Shown: positions 7,470 through 15,628 of the stretch, one piece after another
Layout of the letters: each line of letters opens with the position of its first letter
How positions within the stretch are numbered: the stretch's first letter is position 1
DNA from: Myxococcales bacterium
GTDB lineage: Bacteria; Myxococcota_A; Polyangia; Haliangiales; Haliangiaceae
NCBI GenBank assembly: GCA_016794525.1
Contig: JAEUJY010000169.1
Span: 1-37,618 of the forward strand
Direction of reading: 5' to 3'
DNA: 37,618 bases
Program-made: the position numbers and the translations under genes
Notes under the pieces: generated by a model
Database searches by the model: none
Told to the model about the DNA's origin: nothing
What the model saw: only the letters and a program-made list of their open reading frames with translations

Positions 7470-8659
7470 GGCGTCGCCGGCTTCTTCTTCTTGCCGCCGC
7501 GCTTGGCCTCGCGCGCGGCCTTGGCCTCGGCCGGCGTCGTCGTGAACAGCTGCGACGGGAAGTCGGTGAGGCCCTTCACCGGCATGCGGCCCATCATCAT
7601 GTCGACGCTGCGGGCCCAGCCGTCGTCGAGCCACGCCTTGAACGTGTCGAGCGGCTGCGCGCTGTAGCGGTAGTCCTCGTTGGCGTTCGACGACTGGGTG
7701 TGCAGCGCCAGCGACTTGGCGTCGGTCGGCAGGCCGCGGACGTTGGCGCGGAACTGGTCGGTGTACGTCCAGTACTCCTCGGCGTTCGACAGGTACAGCG
7801 TGCGCACCGGCAGGCCGACCTTCGTCATCGCCTCGCCGATGCCCTTCATGCCCTTGTCGGCCAGCAGGTCGACCAGCAGCGGCCGCACGCAGCCGTTCTT
7901 GATCATGTTGCGGATGAAGTCGTAGGTGGCCTGATCCGACAGGTAGGTCGGCGTGCCGGCGAGGTTCTTCTCGAGGCGCGCCATCCGCCGGCGCATGCGC
8001 GGCTGGCCCTGGCCCAGGATGTGGAGCAGGCGCTTCTTGGCGCGGGGCTCGGGCGCGATCTGCGCGATGATCGCCTTGGCGGCGTCGCTGTGATCGTTGC
8101 GCCACATCGCCTTGTACTCGGCGGGGGTCGCCGACGCGGCGATGAACGCCTGCTGCAGCTCGTGCATGCCGACGACCTGGTCGTCGTAGTCGACGGTCCA
8201 CGCGAACTGCGGCCGGGCCCACCCGATGTAGAGGTAGGCCTGGTCCGAGCCGATGCCGACGTAGCCGCCGCCGCTGTTCTCGATGTACTGCTTGAAGCGG
8301 TCGGCGTGGCCCTCGTCGCTGACGTAGTAGTGCTGGCCGAACTTCTCGGGGCGGACGCCGTCGAGCAGCTCGGGCTTGGCGTCCGACGTCGTGCCCCACA
8401 GGATGTCGCGCATCGCCTGGCTGGGCGGGGTGACGCTGCAGTCGGCGGGGAACACGTCGGGGGGCGGCGTCGGCGGCGGCGCCGGCTGGGTCGCGACCAG
8501 GTCGGGCGTCGGGGCCGGGGGCGGCGCGGGCGTCGGGCTCGGGGCCGGGGCGGGGACGGGCGGGGTCGGCGCGGCCCGCTCGTCGGTGCGGGGGGCGCGC
8601 TGGCCACCGCAGGCGGCGACGGCAGCGAGCGACAGAACGACGGCGGGCAGCTTGGTCAT
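7466..8659 (-). CDS. LIC_10091-like lipoprotein
   Basis: The protein has 397 residues. The signal ends in VAAC followed by GG, then a Pro/Ala/Thr-rich linker to about residue 75. The folded part has the hallmarks I associate with the LIC_10091 family: GIGSDQAYLYIGWARPQFAWTVDYDD, then MHELQQAFI, and later TLYLSNAEEYW. These resemble the nucleotide-binding layout of methyltransferase-like folds, but no activity is established to my knowledge. Family members are often cytoplasmic, so a lipid-anchored form with a long tether is notable. The C-terminus is Lys-rich (KRGGKKKKPATP). It is the first gene of a two-gene unit with the EamA transporter. Confidence 0.7.
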   Translation of the reverse strand: MTKLPAVVLSLAAVAACGGQRAPRTDERAAPTPPVPAPAPSPTPAPPPAPTPDLVATQPAPPPTPPPDVFPADCSVTPPSQAMRDILWGTTSDAKPELLDGVRPEKFGQHYYVSDEGHADRFKQYIENSGGGYVGIGSDQAYLYIGWARPQFAWTVDYDDQVVGMHELQQAFIAASATPAEYKAMWRNDHSDAAKAIIAQIAPEPRAKKRLLHILGQGQPRMRRRMARLEKNLAGTPTYLSDQATYDFIRNMIKNGCVRPLLVDLLADKGMKGIGEAMTKVGLPVRTLYLSNAEEYWTYTDQFRANVRGLPTDAKSLALHTQSSNANEDYRYSAQPLDTFKAWLDDGWARSVDMMMGRMPVKGLTDFPSQLFTTTPAEAKAAREAKRGGKKKKPATP

Positions 8660-8801
8660 CGGCAGATCAACGGTGCGAGGGCGGAGCTAATTCCGGTCCG
8701 ACCGCGGTGGCGGACGCGGCAGGTTCGGCCAGCGCCCCGCCGCCGTCAAGTTTCGCCGGCGGTGATCGCCGGGGCCAGAATTCGGCTCACACCGACGCTG
8801 A

Positions 8802-10091
8802 TCAGGCCTCGGCCAGGGCCGCCCGCACCGACATCCGGATCGCCCGCCGGGCGGGCGCCAGGCTGGCCAGCGCGCTGCCGATCAGCGCCGCCAGCGACCA
8901 CCCGATCATCGCCGGAGGCGACAGCGCGAACGGCGGCTGCCCGATCACCGCGACCCGGTCGACCACCAGCGCGGTCAGCGGCGCGGTCAGCGCCAGCGCC
9001 GCGATCACCGCGACCGCGCCGATCGCCATCGCCTCGCCGACCACGACCGCCACCAGCCGCCGGTCGCTGGCGCCGATCGCCCGCATCACGCCGAGCTCGC
9101 CGGTGCGCTCGGCCACCGACACGCCCATCGCGATCGCCAGCCCGAGCAAGCCGACCGCCGCCACCACCGCGGCCAGCGCCACGACCGCGCGCACGACCAT
9201 CGCGACGTGGTCGGCGATGATGGAGTGCAGGCCGTGGATCGGCAGCGCGTAGATCACCGGCACGCCGTCGAGCGCGCGCTCGACGCCGGGCAGCGCGCCG
9301 GGGTCGGCGGCGATGCGCAGGAGCGTCGGCCCGGCCTGGCCGGTGACCCGGCGGAACGCCGCCGGCGTGACGAACGCCGAGCGCCCGGCGAGCTCGTCGA
9401 CCACGCCGACGACGGTCCAGGCGCTGACCCGGCCGTCGACCGTCAGCTCGATCCGCGCGCCGATCGGCGCGCCGCGATCCGACAGCACCACCGCGTCGTC
9501 GTCGTCGGGGCGCAGCCAGCGCCCGGCGCGCAGCGGGAACTGCGCCAGCGTCGTGCCGTCGGCCGGCGGCGCGGCCAGCACGAACGCGCCGTGGCCGCCG
9601 TCGGGGTGCGTCCGTGCCACCGGGCCGCGGGCGGCCGGCGCCACCGACCACGCCTCGACCGCGCGCACGCCGGGCGTCGCGCGCACCGCGGCCAGGCGTC
9701 GCTCGTCGAGCGGCGCGGCGGTGCGGACCTCGAGCTGGTAGCGGCGGGCGTCCTCGACGCGATCGGCGGTGCGCGCCAGCCCGCGCTGCACGCCGGCGGC
9801 GGTCATCACCAGCGCGCCGCCGGTGATCATCAGCGCCAGCGTCGGCACCAGCCGGCCCGGGCGGCGCAGCGCGTTGCGCGCCGCCAGCGGCAACCACGTC
9901 GCGCGCACGACGGCGCCGCGCGGGCCGCCGGCGGCCAGCGCCGCGCGCACCGGCAGCCGCGCCGCGCGGGCGATCGGCACCGCCGCGAACGCGAGCGGCA
10001 CCGCCAGGCCGAGGCCGATCACCGCCAGCGGCACCCAGGTCGGGATCGCCGGGTCCTGCACCGCGAGGTTCATCATCGCGGCGATCGCGTC
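8802..10091 (-). pseudogene. FtsX/MacB-type ABC transporter permease, N-terminal half missing
   Basis: The surviving C-terminal part (about 425-430 residues) begins inside the last helix of a first permease unit (WVPLAVIGLGLAVPLAFAAVPIARAARL). It then carries a complete second unit: a helix (LVPTLALMITGGALVMT), a large periplasmic domain, and three helices with the FtsX signature SVAERTGELGVMRAIGASDRR. The end is SLAPARRAIRMSVRAALAEA. Full-length two-unit permeases have about 800 residues plus an ATPase partner, and neither is present. An ATG pair at 10071-10076 could in principle start a shortened product but has no ribosome-binding site. The homologous frame runs into a GCGATCGC site at 10081-10088, where it meets the equally headless kinase fragment. 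Confidence 0.75.
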
Positions 10092-10298
10092 GATCGCGGC
10101 GTCGGGATCGCGCCCGAGGACCAGCCGCGGGTGTTCACGCCGCTGTTCCGCGCCGATCGCAGCCGGTCGCGCGCGTCGGGCGGCGTCGGCCTGGGGCTGG
10201 CGCTGGCCCGCCGCATCGTCGTCGCCCACGGCGGCGCGATCGGCTTCACCAGCGAGGTCGATCGCGGCTCGACGTTCTGGCTGACGCTGCCGGCGTGA
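10083..10298 (+). pseudogene. Sensor histidine kinase, C-terminal ATPase fragment
   Basis: Only the end of a HATPase_c domain is left: the G1 box DRGVGIAPED, the F box RVFTPLFR, the G2 box GGVGLGLALARRIVVAHGG and the closing strand STFWLTLPA. The phospho-acceptor His domain, N box and sensor region that must precede it are absent; upstream DNA is antisense to the ABC permease. The break falls within about 10077-10092. It cannot act as a kinase as it stands. It probably once belonged with a response regulator and the divergent ABC exporter. Confidence 0.8.
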
Positions 10299-10324
10299 GC
10301 GCCGCGGTGGTAGGGTGCGCCGGC

Positions 10325-11413
10325 GTGCGCGTCCTCGCCTACGTCTACCCCGGCTGGCACCCGATCCCCGAGCGCGACGAGTCGTTCTACCCGGGCTTCA
10401 CCGAGTGGGACCTGGTCTACGACTCGCCGCCGCGCTTCGACGGCCACGTCCAGCCGCGGCTGCCGGCGTGGGGGCGCTACGACGATCGCGATCCGGTGGC
10501 GGTCGAGCGGCGGATCGCGCTGTGCCGCGACCACGGCGTCGACGGCTGGGTCTACGGCTTCTTCTGGTGCCGCGGCAAGCGGGTGTTCCAGGACGCCCTC
10601 GATCAGGGCTTCCTCGGCGCGCCGTCGGGCGACCGCTACCCGTTCGCGCTGATGTGGGCCAACCGGATGCCGCGCCGGGTGCTGCCGGTGCGGCGCACCG
10701 ACACGCCGGTGATCGAGGCCGATCGCCTGGTGCCGGCCGACGTCGACGACTTCTGCGCGTTCGTCCGCTACGTCGCCGAGCGCTACTGGGTGCGGCCCAA
10801 CTACCTGCGGGTCGACGGCCGCGCGTACTTCTCGATCTTCGACAGCACCTACTTCATGAAGGAGCTGGGCGTCGACGGCGCGCGCGCGGCGATCGCCGCG
10901 GCGCGGGCGATGCTGGCATCGGCCGGCCTGCCGCCGATGTACCTGACCGCGATCGAGCCCAACGCCGACGTGATCGCGCAGGTCGCGACGATCGGCTTCG
11001 ACGCGGTGACCAACTACGTGCTGCTGCCCGAGTGGAAGGGCGAGTTCCTGCAGGACTACGACGCGTGCGTGGCGCGGCGCGCGGCGCAGTGGCCGCAGAT
11101 CGCGGCGGCGGCGGGGCTCCCGTATCATCCGGCGGTGACCCCCGGCTGGGACGCGTCGCCGCGCGGCGCCGACTTCGGGCCGGCCCGCCCCGACAAGTAC
11201 CCGTGGTCGCCGGTGGTGGTCGGTGAGCACCCCGACAAGTTCCGCGCCGCCGTGGCGCGGGCGGTCGCCTACGCGCGGGGCGCGGGGCGCGGCGCCGACG
11301 AGCAGCTGGTGCTGGTGTCGTCGCTCAACGAGTGGAGCGAGGGGCACTACCTCGAGCCCGACACCCGGTTCGGCACCGCGTGGATCGAGGCGGTGCGGGA
11401 CGGGCGCGCGTGA
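10325..11413 (+). CDS. WbsX-like / GH99-like glycan-processing protein
   Basis: The 362-residue protein has the layout of the WbsX (GH99-like) family found in polysaccharide and O-antigen clusters. It opens with LAYVYPGWHPIPERDESF, followed by PGFTEWDLV and FDGHVQPRLP. WVYGFFWCRGKRVF and FALMWANRMPRR follow, and the end is SSLNEWSEGHYLEPDTRFG. These proteins act on mannose-containing or related surface glycans, either as transferases or hydrolases; which applies here is open. I chose the GTG at 10325 because TAGGGT lies eight bases upstream. A GTG at 10295, overlapping the kinase stop, is an alternative. The stop overlaps the rfbC start by four bases, tying it to dTDP-rhamnose synthesis. Confidence 0.82.
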   Translation: MRVLAYVYPGWHPIPERDESFYPGFTEWDLVYDSPPRFDGHVQPRLPAWGRYDDRDPVAVERRIALCRDHGVDGWVYGFFWCRGKRVFQDALDQGFLGAPSGDRYPFALMWANRMPRRVLPVRRTDTPVIEADRLVPADVDDFCAFVRYVAERYWVRPNYLRVDGRAYFSIFDSTYFMKELGVDGARAAIAAARAMLASAGLPPMYLTAIEPNADVIAQVATIGFDAVTNYVLLPEWKGEFLQDYDACVARRAAQWPQIAAAAGLPYHPAVTPGWDASPRGADFGPARPDKYPWSPVVVGEHPDKFRAAVARAVAYARGAGRGADEQLVLVSSLNEWSEGHYLEPDTRFGTAWIEAVRDGRA

Positions 11414-11982
11414 AGGTCGAGGCGACGCCGCTGGCCGACGTGGTCGTGCTGGCGCCCGAGGTCCACGCCGACGCGCGCGGCACGCTGATCGAGGCCTGGC
11501 GCGACGGGCGCTACGCGGCGCTCGGCATCGGCGGCTTCGCGCAGCGCAACCTGTCGACGTCGCGGCGCGGCGTCGTGCGCGGCCTGCACTACCAGCGCAC
11601 GCGGTCGCAGGGGAAGCTGGTGACCGTCGCCCACGGCGCGATCTACGACGTCGTCGTCGATCTGCGCCGCGACTCGCCGACGTTCCGGCGGTGGTGGGCG
11701 ATCGAGCTGACCGCGGTCGGCGCGCGGCAGCTGTGGATCCCGCCCGGCTGCGCCCACGGCTTCCAGGCGCTCACCGGCGACGCGGTGGTCGCCTACGATC
11801 TGACCGTCGCCTACGACCCGGCCGACGAGGGCGCGGTGCGGTGGGACGATCCGATGCTCGACATCGGCTGGCCGATCATGCCGGCGATCGTGTCGGCCCG
11901 CGACAGCGCCGCGCCGTCGCTGGCGGCCGCGCCGCTGCCGGCGGTCACGGCAGCGCGCACGGACCGACCGCCGCCACCGTGA
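11410..11982 (+). CDS. rfbC: dTDP-4-dehydrorhamnose 3,5-epimerase
   Basis: The 190-residue cupin enzyme is the third step of dTDP-L-rhamnose synthesis, supplying rhamnose for LPS or other glycans. Visible hallmarks are QRNLSTSRRGVVRGLHYQ, with the catalytic His at residue 60, DVVVDLRRDSPTF with the expected Arg, and WIPPGCAHGFQAL around residues 109-121. The Asp-Tyr region is LTVAYDPADEG. The GTG start overlaps the WbsX-like stop (GTGA), so the two are probably co-translated. The last 25 residues are a low-complexity extension ending in four prolines. It overlaps the end of the convergent lipoprotein gene by 38 bases. Confidence 0.92.
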   Translation: MKVEATPLADVVVLAPEVHADARGTLIEAWRDGRYAALGIGGFAQRNLSTSRRGVVRGLHYQRTRSQGKLVTVAHGAIYDVVVDLRRDSPTFRRWWAIELTAVGARQLWIPPGCAHGFQALTGDAVVAYDLTVAYDPADEGAVRWDDPMLDIGWPIMPAIVSARDSAAPSLAAAPLPAVTAARTDRPPPP

Positions 11983-12778
11983 GCGTGCGGCGCCAGCGCA
12001 CCGCGCCCCCGCGCTCGCCGATCAGCGCGGCGGTCGGCTGCACCGGCTGCGGGCGCGCCTCGGGCGCCAGCGCCGGCGTGCGCTGATCGACGCGCACGGT
12101 CCAGGCGCCGTCGACGTAGCTGAACGCGGGCGGCGGCAGCCGCGCCGGCATCGTGCGGGTCGGGACGTCGGGCCCGGCGGCGCAGCCGGTGGCGGTGATC
12201 GTGATCGTGAACGGCAGCGGCGGCGGCAGCTGGTACGGGCGGGCCGCGCCCGACGGCACCTCGCGGGTGAACGGCGTGACGTGGAGGCGGCCGGCGGCCT
12301 GGCGCCAGTCGGCGTCGTCGCCCTGGCTGTCGGCGGGCGGCGCGCACTGGAAGCGGACCGCGCCGTCGCGGCGGCCGAGCACGGCCAGCGCGCCGCCGCT
12401 GGCGACCACGACGTCCCCGTCGGGCAGCTGGCCCAGCACTCGCTGCCAGGCCGGCGCGGTCCACCGCGGCTGGCCGGTCGCGACGTCGATGCCCTCGACG
12501 TGGGTGACCGGGCGATAGCCGCACGGGCCCTCGACGCGGTCGAGCCAGGTCCACGGCACGATCCCGTCGACGACCGCGACCGCCTCGACGGACAGCGCCG
12601 GGCCGCTGAGGGCCGGCGCCGCGTCGATGAGCGCGCTGGCCTCGACCGGCGCACCGGCATCGACCGCGGGCGGCGCGGGTGCGTCGGCGGCCGGGGGCGG
12701 CGCGGGGCTGCGCGGGAACGGCGGCGGTGGGGTGGTGCAGGCCGCGATGGCGATCAAGGCGAGGGCGCGCGGGTGCAT
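11945..12778 (-). CDS. Hypothetical lipoprotein, possible single-blade beta-propeller-like
   Basis: The protein has 277 residues. The signal MHPRALALIAIAAC gives a lipobox, followed by a long Pro/Ala/Asp linker (to about residue 60). The rest is beta-rich. A segment reading GIDVATGQPRWTAP then LPDGDVVVASGGALAVLGRRDGAVRFQ resembles one or two blades of a PQQ-type propeller, too few for a closed ring. The C-terminus contains Cys pairs (FQCAPP, TGCAAG). The function is unknown. It sits between rfbC and rfbD on the opposite strand, which separates two genes of one pathway. A TACCGT element lies ten bases before its ATG. Confidence 0.7.
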   Translation of the reverse strand: MHPRALALIAIAACTTPPPPFPRSPAPPPAADAPAPPAVDAGAPVEASALIDAAPALSGPALSVEAVAVVDGIVPWTWLDRVEGPCGYRPVTHVEGIDVATGQPRWTAPAWQRVLGQLPDGDVVVASGGALAVLGRRDGAVRFQCAPPADSQGDDADWRQAAGRLHVTPFTREVPSGAARPYQLPPPLPFTITITATGCAAGPDVPTRTMPARLPPPAFSYVDGAWTVRVDQRTPALAPEARPQPVQPTAALIGERGGAVRWRRTLTVAAVGPCALP

Positions 12779-12830
12779 GGGCCTGGTGACGGTAACGCGC
12801 GACCGCCGCCGCGGCGCTATCGCCGGCTCG

Positions 12831-12843
12831 TATAGTCGGCGGC
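12831..12843 (+). promoter_or_regulatory. Predicted -10 element of rfbD (leaderless)
   Basis: TATAGT at 12831-12836 is followed by seven bases and the GTG start at 12844. It is among the strongest -10 matches in the window and there is no ribosome-binding site. No convincing -35 is visible. Confidence 0.5.
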
Positions 12844-13677
12844 GTGACGATCCTGATCACCGGCGCCGGCGGCCAGCTGGGGCGGGCGCTCGCGCGGGCG
12901 GCGCCGGCGGCGATCGCGCTCGATCGCGCGGCGTGCGACGTGACCGACGCCGACGAGGTGGCCGCGGCGCTCGACGCCCACGCGCCGACCGCGGTGATCA
13001 ACGCGGCGGCGTACACCGCGGTCGATCGCGCCGAGGGCGACCGCCTGGCGGCGTTCGCGGTCAACGCCACCGGCGCCGGCGTGGTCGCGCGGGCGTGTGC
13101 GGCCCGCGGCGTGCGATCGATCTACGTCTCGACCGATCACGTCTTCGATGGCGCGCTGGGGCGGCCAGCGCGCGAGGACGATCCGGTCGCGCCGGCCAAC
13201 GTCTACGGCGCGAGCAAGGCCGCCGGCGAGCGCGCGGTGCGGGCGGCGGGCGGGACGGTGGTGCGCACGTCGTGGCTGTTCGCGCCCGACGGCTGGGGCT
13301 TCGTGCCGGCGATCGTGCGCGCGGCGCTCGCCGGCGAGCCGATCCGCGCGGTCGCCGATCGGGTCGGGCGGCCGACCGCCGTCGACGATCTGGCGGCGGC
13401 GCTGCTGGCGCTGATCGCCGCGCCGCCGGACGTCTATCACTACGCCGGCGCCGAGGAGACCACCTGGCACGGGCTGGCGTGCGCGGTGGTCGCGGCGCTC
13501 GGCGTCGACGCGCCGGTCGCGCCGATCGCCAGCGCGGCCTGGCCGACCGTGGCGCCGCGGCCGACGACGTCGGTGCTATCGACCGCGCGGGTCGCGGCGC
13601 TGGGGATCGCGGTGCCGTCGTGGCGGCCGGCGCTGGCGCGCGCGGTGGCGGCGCTGGCGTCCGCTGGCACGGCGTAG
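12844..13677 (+). CDS. rfbD: dTDP-4-dehydrorhamnose reductase
   Basis: The 277-residue short-chain-dehydrogenase-type enzyme makes dTDP-L-rhamnose from the product of RfbC using NAD(P)H. It shows the nucleotide-binding start TILITGAGGQLGRAL (residues 2-16), AVINAAAYTAVDRAE, STDHVFDG (family norm STDYVFDG), and the catalytic YxxxK as YGASK at residues 121-125. WLFAP and a terminal VAALASAG helix follow. It has its own leaderless promoter, so it is not co-transcribed with rfbC. RfbA and RfbB are not in the window. The Tyr-to-His change before VFDG is unusual but outside the catalytic pair. Confidence 0.92.
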   Translation: MTILITGAGGQLGRALARAAPAAIALDRAACDVTDADEVAAALDAHAPTAVINAAAYTAVDRAEGDRLAAFAVNATGAGVVARACAARGVRSIYVSTDHVFDGALGRPAREDDPVAPANVYGASKAAGERAVRAAGGTVVRTSWLFAPDGWGFVPAIVRAALAGEPIRAVADRVGRPTAVDDLAAALLALIAAPPDVYHYAGAEETTWHGLACAVVAALGVDAPVAPIASAAWPTVAPRPTTSVLSTARVAALGIAVPSWRPALARAVAALASAGTA

Positions 13678-13690
13678 CGCGCGGCGCCCG

Positions 13691-14218
13691 TCACCTGGCG
13701 GAGAACAGGAGCACGCTGCGGGTGACCGCCGGCGCGCCGATCGCACCGAAGTCCGTCGCCCAGACCGCGGCGCAGACGCAGGCCAGCCGCCCGGCGTCGA
13801 CGTCGTCGGCGCGGACCTCGGCGCCTCCGACGTGGCCGTCGGGGCGGATCGCGATCCGCAGGTCCACGCGCGTGGTGCCTCCGGCCAGGTCGGGCGCGGA
13901 CATGCAGCGCAGCAGGCTCGCCCGGTTGGCGCGCAACCCGACATCGATCGCGCGCGTGTCCAGATCGGCGAGCTCCGGCGCGCTGGCGCGCGGGGCCGTC
14001 GGCGGCGCCGGGGTCGGCTCCCACGGCATCGGCTCGCGCATCGGGGTCGCGGCGCGGCGCGGAGCCGGCGCGGGCAGCGGCCGACCGCAGGTCGCGACGC
14101 CGGGGGCGGCGGGGGCTGGCCGCTGCGGGGGCACCGCGCGCCCGCAGCCTGCGGCCAGGAGCGCCGCCAGCGCGCATGGGCACCAGCGCGAGATCGTGAG
14201 GGCCGTGGACGCGGGCAT
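13691..14218 (-). CDS. Lipoprotein with AgmX/PglI-type C-terminal domain
   Basis: The 175-residue protein has a signal ending LAAGC (lipobox) and a Pro/Ala/Arg linker to about residue 80. The C-terminal domain reads GLRANRASLLRCMSAP, VDLRIAIRPDGHVGGAEV, RLACVCAAVW and VTRSVLLFSAR. This is the helix-Cys-strand-Cys-strand arrangement seen in the truncated gene at the left edge of the window. Such domains are TonB-like in fold and occur repeatedly in myxobacteria; the partner is unknown. A TATCCT lies about 23 bases before the ATG, so this gene may have a short untranslated leader. Confidence 0.7.
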   Translation of the reverse strand: MPASTALTISRWCPCALAALLAAGCGRAVPPQRPAPAAPGVATCGRPLPAPAPRRAATPMREPMPWEPTPAPPTAPRASAPELADLDTRAIDVGLRANRASLLRCMSAPDLAGGTTRVDLRIAIRPDGHVGGAEVRADDVDAGRLACVCAAVWATDFGAIGAPAVTRSVLLFSAR

Positions 14219-14347
14219 GTCGTGCGGTGGTGAGGGACGTCAGGATACCGCACCGCGGCGCCGCCGTCCCCGACGCCGCTCCGCGTCGCGCGCGTCGCGC
14301 GCCGTCGCGGATGTCACCGGTTGGCGCCCCGGCGCCGGGGTTCCGGG

Positions 14348-14359
14348 TACGATGCGCGC
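14348..14359 (+). promoter_or_regulatory. Predicted -10 element (leaderless)
   Basis: TACGAT at 14348-14353, six bases, then GTG at 14360. The identical hexamer and spacing occur before the pirin gene (29973-29984). No good -35 is seen. Confidence 0.5.
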
Positions 14360-15589
14360 GTGGAGCGCTTCGACGTGATCATCCTCGGCGGCGGCCTGCT
14401 CGGCTCGGCCACCGCCATGCACCTGGCCGCGCGCGGCGTGACCTCGATCGCCATCCTCGACGTCGATCTCGGCGGTCGCTACTCGAGCTCCGAGCTCAAC
14501 GCCGGCGGCGTGCGCGCGACCTGGCGGTCCGAGATGAACGTCGCGCTGGCGCTGCCGTCGATCGAGTTCTTCGAGAGCGTCAAGGACGAGATCGCCTTCG
14601 ATCAGAAGGGCTACCTGTGGATGTACGACGAGGCGCGCTGGCCGGGCGCGCTCGAGGCGATGGCCTGGCAGAACCAGCACCACCAGCTCGGCGTGCAGGC
14701 GCTCGACCCGACGCAGCTGGCGGCGCACTGCCCGTACCTCGACACGCTCGACGGCGTCGCCGGCGCGACGTTCTCGCCCAAGGACGGGCTGCTCAACCCC
14801 AACCTGGTCAAGGAGCTGTACCGGCGCGAGGCGCGGCGGCTGTGCGGCAGCGGGCTGCGGCTCGAGAACTACGCCTACGTCGCCGGCATCGACCTCGATC
14901 CCGACAAGGTGACGGTGCGGGTGCTGAAGTTCCAGGAGTTCTCGCCGGCCGGCGACGCCGCGATCAAGGCGATCCTGTGCGACGCGATGCCGCCCGACGA
15001 CGCGGCGGTGCTCAACGTCGTCGGCGACATCGTCATCAACTGTACCGGCGCGTGGGCGCGGCGGGTCGCGCCGATGTACGGCCACGCGGTGCCGGTGCGG
15101 CCGGTGCGGCGGCAGATCGCGATCGCCCACGCGCCCGAGGTCGACCTGCGGCCGTACGGCATGTTCGTCGACACCAGCGGCGTGTACTTCCACCGCGAGT
15201 CGACCCACATCCTCGCCGGCTGGGCCGACCCCGCCGAGCCGACCGACTACCGCTTCAGCTACGACGGCCCGGGCTGGTTCGAGGAGCACATCTGGCCCGC
15301 GCTCGCCGGGCGGATGTCGAAGTGCGCGCGGATGAAGCACCGCTCGGGCTGGAGCGGCCTCTACGAGTACACGCCCGACCTGTGCGGCATCATCGGCTTC
15401 GCCCCCGGCCACGAGCGGGTCATCGAGGCCTTCGGCTTCACCGGCCGCGGCGCGATGCAGTCGTGGGCCGCCGGCCGCGCCGCCGCCGAGCTCGCCACCG
15501 CGCGCCGCTTCGAGACCGTCGATTGCACGCCGCTGCGCCCGACCCGGTTCGCCGACGGCCAGCCGGTGAAGGAGAGCCTCTTGATCTGA
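14360..15589 (+). CDS. FAD-dependent oxidoreductase (DAO family)
   Basis: The 409-residue flavoenzyme of the D-amino-acid-oxidase/sarcosine-dehydrogenase-like family begins FDVIILGGGLLGSATAMHLAARG, a clear FAD-binding GxGxxG. Other hallmarks are the RYSSSELNAGGVRATW loop, NCTGAWARRVAPMYG in the middle, and the C-terminal FAD loop GFTGRGAMQSWAAGRAAAEL. Members oxidise amines or amino/hydroxy acids; the substrate is not deducible. There is no signal peptide, so it is cytoplasmic. The GTG at 14360 fits both the family N-terminus and the -10 six bases upstream. No partner gene is adjacent. Confidence 0.85.
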   Translation: MERFDVIILGGGLLGSATAMHLAARGVTSIAILDVDLGGRYSSSELNAGGVRATWRSEMNVALALPSIEFFESVKDEIAFDQKGYLWMYDEARWPGALEAMAWQNQHHQLGVQALDPTQLAAHCPYLDTLDGVAGATFSPKDGLLNPNLVKELYRREARRLCGSGLRLENYAYVAGIDLDPDKVTVRVLKFQEFSPAGDAAIKAILCDAMPPDDAAVLNVVGDIVINCTGAWARRVAPMYGHAVPVRPVRRQIAIAHAPEVDLRPYGMFVDTSGVYFHRESTHILAGWADPAEPTDYRFSYDGPGWFEEHIWPALAGRMSKCARMKHRSGWSGLYEYTPDLCGIIGFAPGHERVIEAFGFTGRGAMQSWAAGRAAAELATARRFETVDCTPLRPTRFADGQPVKESLLI

Positions 15590-15628
15590 ATTGCAGGGGG
15601 CTCGTCGCCGGCGTTTCTCGACAACCTG

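Noticed and set aside
8660-8801. Terminator or small RNA between the LIC_10091-like gene and the permease remnant
   Set aside because: I found no stable stem followed by a T run and no clear promoter.
9207-10298. Full-length histidine kinase extending back to 9207
   Set aside because: Only the last 70 residues match a kinase; everything before about 10083 is antisense to the ABC permease and low-complexity.
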